Part shown: positions 1 through 8,066 of the stretch, in pieces | Layout of the letters: every line of letters begins with the position of its first letter | How positions within the stretch are numbered: the first letter of the stretch is position 1 | Source: Kribbella sp. NBC_01245 | Lineage (GTDB): Bacteria; Actinomycetota; Actinomycetes; Propionibacteriales; Kribbellaceae | Reading direction: 5' to 3' | NCBI RefSeq assembly: GCF_036226525.1 | Contig: NZ_CP108487.1 | Coordinates: 6,820,001-6,884,000 of the forward strand | Length of the DNA: 64,000 bases | Notes under the pieces: model-generated | What the model saw: only the letters and a program-made list of their open reading frames with translations | Databases searched by the model: none | What the model was told of the DNA's origin: nothing | Position numbers and translations under genes: made by a program

Positions 1-644
1 AAACGACGGTCGTGCATCTGATGCGTCACGGCGAGGTGCACAACCCGAGCGGTGTGCTCTACGGCCGGATCCCCGACTACCACCTGTCCGAGCTCGGCCG
101 GAAGATGGCCGACCGGGTCGCCGAGCACGTGGCCGGGCGCGACATCGTGCACCTGGTCAGCTCGCCGCTGGAGCGGGCTCAGGAAACGATGGAGCCGATC
201 GCGAAGGTGTTCGGCCTGACGCCGGATATCGATGAGCGCGTGATCGAGGCGGCCAACCTGTTCGAGGGCAAGAAGTTCGGCGTCGGCGACGGTGCCCTGC
301 GCCAGCCGAGTGCCTGGTGGCTGCTGCGCAACCCGTGGAAGCCGTCCTGGGGTGAGCCGTATGTGCAACTCGTCCGCCGGATGCGCGACGCGATCGAGAC
401 CGCCCGGGAGAAGGCCGCCGGGCACGAGGCACTGATCGTGTCGCACCAGCTGCCGATCTGGATCGTGCGCAGTGCGGTCGAGGGCCGCCGGATGCTGCAC
501 GACCCGCGGAAACGGCAGTGCAGCCTGGCCAGCCTGACGTCGTTCACCTTCCATGGTGACTCGATCGTCTCGGTCGGTTACGCGGAGCCCGCGAAGGACC
601 TGCTGCCGGTCAAGGACCCGAAGAAGTTCACCGGGGGAGCCTGA
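1..644 (+). CDS. Histidine phosphatase family protein (5' partial)
   Basis: This is a histidine phosphatase (phosphoglycerate mutase-like) protein that removes phosphate from an unidentified small substrate in the cytoplasm. The family signature RHGE is visible at the very start of the readable frame (LMRHGEVHNP), and a later SHQLPIW segment carries the second catalytic histidine. The frame is open to base 1 (codons TTVV precede the first in-window GTG at 12), so the real start lies just outside the window. The stop is 2 bp before the next gene, so it probably leads the cytochrome c biogenesis operon, as in mycobacteria. Substrate cannot be deduced. Confidence 0.85.
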   Translation, partial: TTVVHLMRHGEVHNPSGVLYGRIPDYHLSELGRKMADRVAEHVAGRDIVHLVSSPLERAQETMEPIAKVFGLTPDIDERVIEAANLFEGKKFGVGDGALRQPSAWWLLRNPWKPSWGEPYVQLVRRMRDAIETAREKAAGHEALIVSHQLPIWIVRSAVEGRRMLHDPRKRQCSLASLTSFTFHGDSIVSVGYAEPAKDLLPVKDPKKFTGGA

Positions 645-646
645 TC

Positions 647-1216
647 GTGCGCCGCCGCCCCGCCCTGTTGGTCGCCGTACTACTGCTCGCTCTCACCGCG
701 TGCAGTACCGGCGCGGATTCCAATCGGGAGCGGCAGGGGCAGACCGGCTTCGTCAGCGGCACCGGCACGGTATCGGTGCTGTCCCCGCGGTTGCCGGCGC
801 CGAAGCTGGTCGGTGAGACTCTCGACGGAAAGCAGTTGGACCTCGCGGACTACCGCGGCAAGGTCGTCGTGCTCAACGTGTGGGGTTCCTGGTGCAAGCC
901 ATGCCGGCATGAGGCCCCCGAGCTGAACAAGGCCTCAAAAGAACTGGGCGACTCGGTGGCGTTCGTGGGTATCAACACCCGCGACAAGAACCCGGTTCCC
1001 GCCCGCAAGTTCGTCCAGACCTTCGAGGTCGCCTTCCCGAGTGTGTACGACCCGGATGGCAAGCTGCTGCTCGGCTTCCGCGGCCTGATCTCACCGAGCG
1101 CGATCCCGAGCACCCTGGTGATCGATGCCGAGGGCAACGTCGCGGTCCGGGTGCTCGGCGAGATCAGCGCGAACAGCCTGGTCGACATGGTGGAGAAGGC
1201 TCGCACCAATGGGTGA
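647..1216 (+). CDS. TlpA/ResA-like thioredoxin lipoprotein
   Basis: A membrane-anchored extracytoplasmic thiol-disulfide oxidoreductase of 189 residues. In system II it keeps the apocytochrome c CXXCH cysteines reduced for haem attachment. A lipoprotein signal peptide ends in a lipobox LTAC at residues 16-19. The thioredoxin-fold active site is WCKPC with cysteines at about 83 and 86, and a cis-proline loop (SAIPSTLV) follows. The GTG start sits 2 bp after the upstream stop. Its 3' end overlaps ccdA by 8 bp, which suggests translational coupling and electron supply from CcdA. Confidence 0.9.
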   Translation: MRRRPALLVAVLLLALTACSTGADSNRERQGQTGFVSGTGTVSVLSPRLPAPKLVGETLDGKQLDLADYRGKVVVLNVWGSWCKPCRHEAPELNKASKELGDSVAFVGINTRDKNPVPARKFVQTFEVAFPSVYDPDGKLLLGFRGLISPSAIPSTLVIDAEGNVAVRVLGEISANSLVDMVEKARTNG

Positions 1217-1955
1217 ATGGTTCGCCGATTCTGTCCTGAGCGGTTCGATGTTGCTGGCCCTGCCGATCGCCGCACTGGCCGGCATGGTCTCGTTCTTCTC
1301 GCCCTGCGTGGTGCCACTGCTGCCGGGCTATCTGTCGTACGTCACTGGCTTGTCCGCCGCGGAGCTGGATAGCGGCCGCAAGAGCCGGATGCTGGCGGGC
1401 TCGGGCCTTTTCGTGCTCGGTTTCTCCGCCGTCTTCATTCTCACCGGCGTCGTCTTCGGTGTGGTCGGGGACGCCCTGCTCGAGCATCGCGTCATCATCA
1501 CCCGGGTGCTCGGTGGCGTGACGATCCTGCTCGGACTGGTCTTCCTCGGCCTGTTCGGGATCTTCCAGCGCGACGTCCGGGTGCACAAGGTGCCGAGCGT
1601 CGGAATCGCTGCCGCGCCCTTGCTGGGTGTGCTTTTCGGCTTCGGCTGGACCCCGTGCATGGGCCCGACCCTTGGCGCCGTACTGACGTTATCGCTGACC
1701 GAGGGCAGCAGCACCCGCGGCGCCGTACTCGCGCTCGTCTTCAGCCTCGGCCTCGGTATTCCGTTCATCATCGCGGCCCTGGCGTTCCGTCGGATGCTCG
1801 CGGCGGTGGCCTGGGTACGGCGCCACCAGGTCTGGGTGATGCGGGCCGGCGGGCTGATGCTCGTTGCCGTCGGCATCCTCCTGGTGACCGGCGTGTGGGA
1901 CTCGATCACCGGTGACCTCCAGGTCTGGGTCAGCAACTTCGGAACGGCGGTCTGA
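1209..1955 (+). CDS. ccdA: Cytochrome c biogenesis protein CcdA
   Basis: A 248-residue polytopic membrane protein that carries electrons from cytoplasmic thioredoxin across the membrane to the TlpA/ResA protein. About six hydrophobic helices are visible. The two signature cysteines are in FFSPCVVPLLPGY (residue 33) and GFGWTPCMGPTLG (residue 150), each beside prolines as in the family. I chose the ATG at 1209 because the family begins with a short tail before the first helix. The longer frame from 1125 would add an arginine-rich stretch that overlaps the previous gene. It ends in TGATG with resB. Confidence 0.93.
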   Translation: MGEWFADSVLSGSMLLALPIAALAGMVSFFSPCVVPLLPGYLSYVTGLSAAELDSGRKSRMLAGSGLFVLGFSAVFILTGVVFGVVGDALLEHRVIITRVLGGVTILLGLVFLGLFGIFQRDVRVHKVPSVGIAAAPLLGVLFGFGWTPCMGPTLGAVLTLSLTEGSSTRGAVLALVFSLGLGIPFIIAALAFRRMLAAVAWVRRHQVWVMRAGGLMLVAVGILLVTGVWDSITGDLQVWVSNFGTAV

Positions 1956-3538
1956 TGACGGACCTCAAGACTTCACCCAAGCCTGAGACTGAGGGGGCTC
2001 CCGCGATCGGCGCGGTCGGGATGGCACGCTGGGCCTGGCGGCAGCTCACGTCGATGAAGACGGCGTTGATCCTGCTGTTCCTGCTGGCCCTTGGCGCGGT
2101 GCCCGGTTCGCTCATCCCGCAGGTCGGGATCGACCCGCTGAAGGTCTCCGACTTCTACGCGGCGCATCCGTCGCTGGCCCCTGTTTACGACAAACTCGGG
2201 CTGTTCGACGTCTACAAGTCGGCCTGGTTCTCGGCGATCTACCTATTGCTTTTCATCTCGCTGATCGGTTGTGTCGTCCCGCGGCTTTCCGTTTATCTAA
2301 AGGCGTTGCGCGCTCGGCCGCCGAAGCCGCCGCGCAACCTCCAACGCCTGCAGGGATACCAGAAGATCGAGGTGACGGGCTCCCCGGCGGAGGTCCTCGA
2401 GGCCGCCGCGGGCGCGTTGAAGTCGCGCCGTTTCAGGATCGAGCGGTACGACGGTGCCGTAGCGGGCGAGCGTGGTTACCTCCGCGAGGCCGGCAACCTG
2501 GTCTTCCACTTCTCGCTCATCCTGGTCCTGGTCGGGGTGGCGTGGGGATCGCTGTTCGGCTATCGCGGCACGGTCTTGGTTGTCGTGGGCAACGGTTTCG
2601 CCAATACGATCGCGCAGTACGACGACTTCGTGCCGGGGCGGGCGTTCAGCCCGGACGACCTGCCGCCGTTCTCGTTGACGGTGAAGGACTTCCAGGCCAA
2701 GTTCGAGACGTCCGGGCCGCAGCGGGGTGCCGCGCGCGAGTTCAACGCGCTGCTGACGTACGAGGTGACGCCGGGCGCGCCTGAGCAGTCGTACGACCTG
2801 CGTGTGAACCACCCGCTCAAGGTCGACGGCACCAGCGTGCACCTGCTCGGCCACGGGTACGCCCCGGTGGTGACGGTTCGCGATGGCAAGGGTGAGGTCG
2901 CGTTCGCGGGGCCGGCGCCGTTCCTCCCGCAGGACACGAACTTCTCGTCGTTCGGCGTGATCAAGGCGCCGGACGCGCGGCCGTACCAGCTCGGTTTCGA
3001 GGGGTACTTCCTGCCGACCGCGGTGATCGACGATCGCGGCCCGATCTCGGTCTTCCCCGACGACATGAACCCGGCGCTCGTGCTGACCGCCTACTACGGC
3101 AGGCCTGCGGTCGAGGACGGGCGGCCGGAGTCGGTCTACCAGCTGGACAAGTCGAAGCTGACCCAGTTCGGCAACGGCAAGGGCGACAAGCTGCGGTTCC
3201 AGCTCGCGCCGGGACAGAGCATCGCGTTGCCGGACAAGCAGGGCTCGATCACGTTCGACTCGTACAGCCGGTGGGTGAAGCTGCAGGTCAGCCACACCCC
3301 GGGGCTGAACCTGGCACTGGCCGGCATCCTGCTCGCCATCGCCGGTCTGATGGCCTCGCTGTTCATCCATCCGCGCCGGACCTGGATTCGGGTCACCGAG
3401 TCCGACGGGCGTACCGTGGTCGAGGTCGCCGGCCTGGACCGCGGGCCGGAGCGCGGCCTCGGGGACGAGCTCGACGCGATCGCCAAAGCTTTGAAGCCTG
3501 TTCCACCTGTTAAACCGAATGAGCAGGAGAAGCCATGA
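1955..3538 (+). CDS. resB: Cytochrome c biogenesis protein ResB
   Basis: ResB is the 527-residue half of the system II cytochrome c synthetase that, with CcsB, exports haem and ligates it to apocytochrome c outside the membrane. Three hydrophobic helices lie in the first 205 residues (near 37-57, 88-110, 183-203). A large extracytoplasmic region follows, then a final helix near 450-472 and a cytoplasmic tail with FIHPRRTW. This is the usual ResB layout. Start and stop overlap both neighbours (TGATG upstream, ATGA downstream), so it is inside one operon. Confidence 0.93.
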   Translation: MTDLKTSPKPETEGAPAIGAVGMARWAWRQLTSMKTALILLFLLALGAVPGSLIPQVGIDPLKVSDFYAAHPSLAPVYDKLGLFDVYKSAWFSAIYLLLFISLIGCVVPRLSVYLKALRARPPKPPRNLQRLQGYQKIEVTGSPAEVLEAAAGALKSRRFRIERYDGAVAGERGYLREAGNLVFHFSLILVLVGVAWGSLFGYRGTVLVVVGNGFANTIAQYDDFVPGRAFSPDDLPPFSLTVKDFQAKFETSGPQRGAAREFNALLTYEVTPGAPEQSYDLRVNHPLKVDGTSVHLLGHGYAPVVTVRDGKGEVAFAGPAPFLPQDTNFSSFGVIKAPDARPYQLGFEGYFLPTAVIDDRGPISVFPDDMNPALVLTAYYGRPAVEDGRPESVYQLDKSKLTQFGNGKGDKLRFQLAPGQSIALPDKQGSITFDSYSRWVKLQVSHTPGLNLALAGILLAIAGLMASLFIHPRRTWIRVTESDGRTVVEVAGLDRGPERGLGDELDAIAKALKPVPPVKPNEQEKP

Positions 3539-4596
3539 ACGCGGAGACCCTCGCGAACGTCTCCAACCTGGTCATCCCGACGGCCACGGTCGTCTACGCG
3601 TTGGCCCTGGTCTCGCACACGATCGAGTGGGCCGGCAGCCGTACGGTCGCGCCTGCTACTTCTACCGAAGACCCGGTTCTGGTCGGAGCCGGTGTTGTCA
3701 GTACGTCGACCAACGCCGTCCGTACGTCGGCAGACGCGTCGTCCGCGGGAATCGGCGCCGGGTCTGGAGACTCGCGCGGTTCGGTGGGCTCGGCTGGTTC
3801 GGGCGCGGTCAAGGCCGCCGGTGAGCTCGGGCGGAAGGCGGCGGCCGCGAGCCGGATCGGCGTACTCCTGACGGTGCTGGCGTTCGTCCTGCACTTCACG
3901 GGCGTACTGACTCGTGGACTGGCCGCGGGGCGTGCCCCGTGGGGCAACATGTACGAGTTCGCCATCACGTCGTCCCTGGCCGTCGCGATCGTCTACCTCG
4001 CGCTGGTCAAGCGGTACAAACTGCAGTGGCTCGGGCTCGGCGTAACCCTGGTCATCGGCTCAGTACTCGGTCTGGCGGTGCTGGCCCTCTATACGCCGGC
4101 AGGCCCGCTGGTGCCGGCTCTGCACTCGTACTGGCTCGTGATCCACGTATCGGCCGCAGCGATCTCCGGTGGCGCCTTCACCGTCGGTGCGATGGCGTCC
4201 GTGCTGTACCTGCTCAAGGCTCGTGCCGAGCGCAAGGCGGTTGACGGCGTACAGATGTCCGGGGCGATGCGACGGCTGCCCGGGTCCGACGCGATCGACG
4301 GTGTGGCGTACAAGGTGCTGGCCTTCTCGTTCCCGCTGTGGACGTTCGGTGTCCTGGTGGCGGGCCCGATCTGGGCGGAGTACGCCTGGGGCCGGTACTG
4401 GGGCTGGGACCCCAAGGAGGTCTGGTCCCTGGTGACGTGGGTCGTCTACGCGGCCTACCTGCACGCTCGCGCGACTGCCGGGTGGCGGGGTCGCCGGGCC
4501 GCGATCATCGCGATCGTGGGCTGGTTCGTCTTCATCTTCAACTTCGTCGGAGTGAACCTGCTGGTCTCTGGGCTGCACTCCTACGCCGGGATCTGA
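3535..4596 (+). CDS. ccsB: c-type cytochrome biogenesis protein CcsB (CcsA/ResC family)
   Basis: The haem-handling half of the system II cytochrome c synthetase, 353 residues with about eight membrane helices. The tryptophan-rich haem-binding motif is visible at about 285-295 (WGRYWGWDPKE). Conserved histidines occur in membrane or loop positions (near 120, 197, 204 and 348). After the first helix there is an unusual Ser/Ala/Gly-rich, probably disordered stretch at about 35-105 before the conserved core resumes. It overlaps resB by ATGA. The C-terminus LHSYAGI is typical of the family. Confidence 0.92.
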   Translation: MNAETLANVSNLVIPTATVVYALALVSHTIEWAGSRTVAPATSTEDPVLVGAGVVSTSTNAVRTSADASSAGIGAGSGDSRGSVGSAGSGAVKAAGELGRKAAAASRIGVLLTVLAFVLHFTGVLTRGLAAGRAPWGNMYEFAITSSLAVAIVYLALVKRYKLQWLGLGVTLVIGSVLGLAVLALYTPAGPLVPALHSYWLVIHVSAAAISGGAFTVGAMASVLYLLKARAERKAVDGVQMSGAMRRLPGSDAIDGVAYKVLAFSFPLWTFGVLVAGPIWAEYAWGRYWGWDPKEVWSLVTWVVYAAYLHARATAGWRGRRAAIIAIVGWFVFIFNFVGVNLLVSGLHSYAGI

Positions 4597-4600
4597 TCGT

Positions 4601-4846
4601 ATGAAGAACTTCGCCATCTACACCGCACTGCGGGCACTGCTCTTCGCCGCTGCCGCCGGTGTGCTCTGGCTGATCCTCCGCAACACCCTCGGGCTGTTCC
4701 CGATCCTGCTGCTGGCCCTGCTGATCACCTCGATCGCCTCGATCTTCGTGCTCCGCGCCCAGCGCGATCGCCTGGCCGGCACCATCGAGGAGAAGGCCAC
4801 CCGCATCTCCACCAAGATCGAAGAATCCCGCCGCGCCGAAGACTGA
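4601..4846 (+). CDS. DUF4229 small membrane protein
   Basis: An 81-residue protein with two hydrophobic helices (about 10-27 and 32-51) followed by a charged, probably helical cytoplasmic tail (EEKATRISTKIEESRRAED). This matches the actinobacterial DUF4229 family, whose function is unknown. It starts 4 bp after ccsB and is the last gene before a strong terminator, so it is the distal gene of the cytochrome c biogenesis operon. A role linked to that process is only inferred from position. Confidence 0.8.
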   Translation: MKNFAIYTALRALLFAAAAGVLWLILRNTLGLFPILLLALLITSIASIFVLRAQRDRLAGTIEEKATRISTKIEESRRAED

Positions 4847-4865
4847 TCCGCTCCACCCTTCAAGA

Positions 4866-4895
4866 GGCCCGTCACCCACCGGTGGCGGGCCTTTT
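4866..4895 (+). terminator. Rho-independent terminator of the ccs operon
   Basis: An 11-bp stem (one G-U pair) with a 4-base loop occupies 4866-4891 and is followed directly by TTTT at 4892-4895. It lies 20 bp after the DUF4229 stop. Confidence 0.85.
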
Positions 4896-4968
4896 GCGAG
4901 CGCCTTGGGTGAGGCTTCGGAAAATCCCGTGACTTGGGGTGATGGCTTGTGATTCTATTCACTTGGCA

Positions 4969-5041
4969 GGTTTGGTAAACCGTTTGCCGTTAGGCGGAAA
5001 AAGCTCGTATCGTTGCGACATGGTACGAAACAGTTTCGTAC
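4969..5041 (+). promoter_or_regulatory. Promoter and TetR-type operator
   Basis: A perfect palindrome with 9-bp arms and one central base occupies 5023-5041 (GTACGAAAC, A, GTTTCGTAC), the size and symmetry of a TetR-dimer operator. A plausible promoter lies just upstream: TTGCCG at 4984-4989 and TATCGT at 5008-5013, 18 bp apart. This places the palindrome at the expected transcription start. A smaller inverted repeat, GGTTT-GGT-AAACC, lies at 4969-4981. The arrangement suggests autorepression by the TetR protein encoded next. Confidence 0.65.
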
Positions 5042-5122
5042 TACTGCGATCAGTCGAACACGGAGTGTCACCAAGCCATGGTGATGTCACAAAGCCGGTC
5101 GCGGGCGTGTCTTAAGGGAGCC

Positions 5123-5737
5123 ATGACCATCACCAGCGAGTCCAGCCACATCACGCGCCAGCGGCCCAGGGTCGAAGGAGATCGCGAGGACGAGATCCTC
5201 GAGGCGACCGTGATGGTGCTGAGCGAGCTCGGATACGACCGGCTCACGATGGACGCGGTGGCCAGTGCGGCGAAGGCCAGTAAGGCGACGCTGTACCGGC
5301 GCTGGACGACCAAGGCCGAGCTGGTCGTGGACGCGGTCAGCCGGGCGAAGGGGTGTCAGCCGAGATCGGCCGACACCGGAACGCTGCGCGGCGACCTGCT
5401 CGCGATGTCCTGCGGCGAAGGGGGGTTCACCGACGACGTACCGATGTCGGTGATGGCGGCGCTGGTGACGGCGCTGCACCGGGACGCCGACCTGCAGCAG
5501 GCGTTCGAGCGGATCTTCCTGGCACCGCGGATCGCTCTGGTGAACGAGATCTACGCGCGGGCGGTCGCTCGTGGCGAGATCGGGGCGGACGTCGACGTCG
5601 AACTACTGGCGACGGCGCTGCCCGCGGTGATGGTGCACCAGTCGTTCGTGCTCAACCGGAAGCCGGACGACGCGATGATCCACCGGGTCATCGACAACTT
5701 GATTCTGCCCGCGGCGCGGGGGTCGCGGGAGTCCTGA
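5123..5737 (+). CDS. TetR/AcrR family transcriptional regulator
   Basis: A 204-residue one-component repressor. The N-terminal TetR helix-turn-helix is clear at about 17-65, including LTMDAVASAAKASKATLYRR, followed by an all-helical ligand domain. I chose the ATG at 5123 because AAGGGAG precedes it at good spacing. The ATG at 5078 would add 15 residues without a convincing ribosome site. It is followed 64 bp later by an MFS exporter on the same strand, and a perfect palindrome lies at its promoter. It therefore probably represses itself and the exporter until a drug-like ligand binds. Confidence 0.9.
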   Translation: MTITSESSHITRQRPRVEGDREDEILEATVMVLSELGYDRLTMDAVASAAKASKATLYRRWTTKAELVVDAVSRAKGCQPRSADTGTLRGDLLAMSCGEGGFTDDVPMSVMAALVTALHRDADLQQAFERIFLAPRIALVNEIYARAVARGEIGADVDVELLATALPAVMVHQSFVLNRKPDDAMIHRVIDNLILPAARGSRES

Positions 5738-5801
5738 CCCGGCTGAGGGGCCGGCGGGCGAGACCAATCCATTCAGTACGTAAGTGAGGGGAACTATCAG
5801 C

Positions 5802-7367
5802 ATGTCTGAGAACACCGCCACGGCTCCAGTGCCGGAGCGGTCCGGGGTGCAGGACGGCACGGGCACCGGTAACGGACCCGCCCCGCGCAACCTCGGTATC
5901 GCGCTCGCGCTGATCAGCATGGCGCAGCTGATGGTCGTGCTGGACGGCACGATCGTGAACATCGCCCTGCCGCACCTCCAGAAGGACCTCGGCTTCTCCA
6001 ACGCGACCCTGCCGTGGGTCGTCAACGCCTACGCGCTCGCCTTCGGTGGCCTGCTACTGCTCGGCGGCCGCATCGGCGACATCGTCGGCCGCCGGAAGGT
6101 CTTCATGTTCGGCGTCGTGCTGTTCGGCGCCGCTTCGTTCATCGGTGGTATCGCCGAGAGCGAGAGCGTGCTGCTGATCAGCCGCGTCCTGCAGGGTGTC
6201 GGCGCGGCGGCCGCCGCGCCGAACGCGCTGGCCCTGATCACTACGACCTTCCCGGCCGGCAAGGAGCGCAACCGCGCGATGGCCGTGTACGCCGCGATGT
6301 CCGGCGCGGGTGCGGCCGTCGGCCTGATCCTCGGTGGTGCGCTGACCGAGGCGAGCTGGCGCTGGACCTTCTTCATCAACACCCCGATCGGCCTGGTCGT
6401 GGCCGTGCTCGCCGTGAGGTATCTGGTCGAGTCACCGCGGCAGACCGGCAAGTTCGACATCCCTGGCGCGATCTTCGGCACGCTGGGTCTGACCTCACTG
6501 GTTTACGGCCTGACGCACGCGGCCGAGTCGGGTTGGAGTGACTTCTGGACCGTGTTCTTCATCGCCGCCGGTCTCGTGATGCTCGCGATCTTCCTGCTGA
6601 TCGAGGCCAACTCGAAGCACGCGCTGATGCCGTTCCGGATCCTGGCCAACCGCACCCGTGGTGTCAGCTTCCTCGTGATGCTGGCCGTCGGTGCGGCGAT
6701 ATTCTCGATGTTCTACTTCCTGGGCATCTTCATCCAGGCCATCCTTGGATACTCCGCGCTGAAGACCGGTTTCGCGTTCTTGCCGTTCAGCTTCGGCATC
6801 GTGGTCGCCGCCCAGATCAGTTCGGTGCTGATCGCCCGGATGGATCCGCGCTGGCTCTCCGGTTTCGGTGCCGGTCTGGCCGCGGTCGGTATGTTCGGCT
6901 TCAGCCGGCTCGAGATCGACTCGACCTACCTGACCGACCTGCTGCCGTTCATCCTGCTGCTGTCGATGGGTATGGGCTTCATCTTCGTCCCGCTCACCCT
7001 GACGGCCGTCCACGGTGTGGCCGACGAGGACTCGGGCGTCGGATCCGCCGTACTGAACACCGTTCAGCAGATCGGTGGCGCGATCGGCCTGGCAACGCTC
7101 GGCACGGTCTCGACCACCGCCATCAAGGACAAGATGGGCGAGTTCGGCCCGCAACTCCAGCAGGCCGCCGCTGACGGTGCCACGCCGGAGAAGCTGAAGC
7201 AGCTGGAACTGCAGTTCACTGGAATTGCCACTACCTACGGGTTCACTCGGGCCTTTTTGGTCTCGGCTGCGATCATGTTGGGGTCGGCGGCAGTCGTCCT
7301 GTTCGGCCTCGCGGTCAAGCACCAGGAGCTCGCCAACGACGGCAAGACCTCAGTCCACGTGGGCTGA
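5802..7367 (+). CDS. MFS drug exporter, DHA2 (14-helix) family
   Basis: A 521-residue proton-coupled efflux transporter of the EmrB/QacA type. The family features are the first-helix segment VLDGTIVNIALPHL, motif A (GGRIGDIVGRRK) between helices 2 and 3, the antiporter region with repeated glycines, and enough hydrophobic segments for 14 helices. The ATG at 5802 follows GAGGGGAAC. The frame from 5784 has no ribosome site. It is in one transcription unit with the TetR gene upstream. Substrate is unknown. Confidence 0.9.
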   Translation: MSENTATAPVPERSGVQDGTGTGNGPAPRNLGIALALISMAQLMVVLDGTIVNIALPHLQKDLGFSNATLPWVVNAYALAFGGLLLLGGRIGDIVGRRKVFMFGVVLFGAASFIGGIAESESVLLISRVLQGVGAAAAAPNALALITTTFPAGKERNRAMAVYAAMSGAGAAVGLILGGALTEASWRWTFFINTPIGLVVAVLAVRYLVESPRQTGKFDIPGAIFGTLGLTSLVYGLTHAAESGWSDFWTVFFIAAGLVMLAIFLLIEANSKHALMPFRILANRTRGVSFLVMLAVGAAIFSMFYFLGIFIQAILGYSALKTGFAFLPFSFGIVVAAQISSVLIARMDPRWLSGFGAGLAAVGMFGFSRLEIDSTYLTDLLPFILLLSMGMGFIFVPLTLTAVHGVADEDSGVGSAVLNTVQQIGGAIGLATLGTVSTTAIKDKMGEFGPQLQQAAADGATPEKLKQLELQFTGIATTYGFTRAFLVSAAIMLGSAAVVLFGLAVKHQELANDGKTSVHVG

Positions 7368-7374
7368 CCAAAGG

Positions 7375-7436
7375 CTTCCTCCGGGCGGGAGGAAGAAAAA
7401 AGCGGGACTCGGTCTGGGGGCAGACCGGGTCCCGCT
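7375..7436 (+). terminator. Two adjacent terminator hairpins after the MFS gene
   Basis: The first hairpin has 8-bp arms (7375-7382 and 7388-7395) and is followed by an A run, so it suits transcripts of the minus strand. The second spans 7401-7436: an 8-bp stem, one T-G pair, a 7-bp stem and a GGGG loop. Both lie between the end of the MFS gene and the convergent gene at 7583. Confidence 0.7.
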
Positions 7437-7461
7437 GCACTTCCGGCCCAGGTTTTCTTTC

Positions 7462-7551
7462 CTTCTTGCCGCGAGTGGTCACATCTGAACCACGCGGCGG
7501 CCCGCTTGCCGACGGCATCGCGGACCAGACGCGACCACTCGCGGCAAGAAG
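7462..7551. repeat. Long inverted repeat (19-bp arms)
   Basis: Arms at 7462-7480 and 7533-7551 are perfect 19-bp inverted copies separated by 52 bp, between two convergent genes. A 21-base segment crossing the left arm (7467-7487) reappears in inverse orientation at 12318-12338 with one mismatch, so this is a recurrent sequence rather than a unique terminator. Confidence 0.75.
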
Positions 7552-7582
7552 AAGCGTCTCTTCGGTCGAGCGGAACTCAGGG

Positions 7583-7987
7583 TCACCAGGACCAGCCGCG
7601 GGAGGCTAGGTTTTGCTCCTCGAGCCAGCGCCTTTCCTCGCCTCGCTGGAGGTCGGCCTCCGGGGGTACGCCAGCCAGTCGGCAGGCCTCGTCGAGTAGG
7701 TCGTCGTACGCGGCCTCGAGGGCCATCAAGCGATGCGCTTTCGCGTAGACGTGGGGCGTCGCCTCGACCCGGCGGATCTTTCCGGCGAGCTGACCGAGCC
7801 TGGTCTGCAACTGCAACGTCTCGAACGGATCGGGCTCGGGCGCCGAGCGCCGGCGAAGCCGTCCGGCAACACGCTCTGCCGCCGCGTGCAGACCCCGGCG
7901 CCAGCGCGACGGCGGCGGCTGCGGCAGCACCAGGTTGAGCAGCGCGCACAAGAGCAGGAACAGGAAGAGCAACGCGACCCACTCCAT
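7583..7987 (-). CDS. Hypothetical membrane-anchored protein
   Basis: A protein of about 134 residues that I do not recognise. It begins with a strongly hydrophobic helix (WVALLFLFLLLCALLNLVL), then an arginine-rich stretch, then a soluble helical part rich in charged residues (LQLQTRLGQLAGKIRRVEAT and LEAAYDDLLDEACRLAG). It is probably a single-pass protein with a cytoplasmic helical domain. The ATG at 7987 is used; a GTG four codons earlier (7999) is possible. It is convergent with the MFS gene. Confidence 0.6.
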   Translation of the reverse strand: MEWVALLFLFLLLCALLNLVLPQPPPSRWRRGLHAAAERVAGRLRRRSAPEPDPFETLQLQTRLGQLAGKIRRVEATPHVYAKAHRLMALEAAYDDLLDEACRLAGVPPEADLQRGEERRWLEEQNLASRGWSW

Positions 7988-8066
7988 CGACCTCACCACC
8001 TCAGTTCGAGGTTACGACGGCAAGTTGCGGACGGCGAGACCTTTGTCGCGGTCGAGCCGCGCCCCC

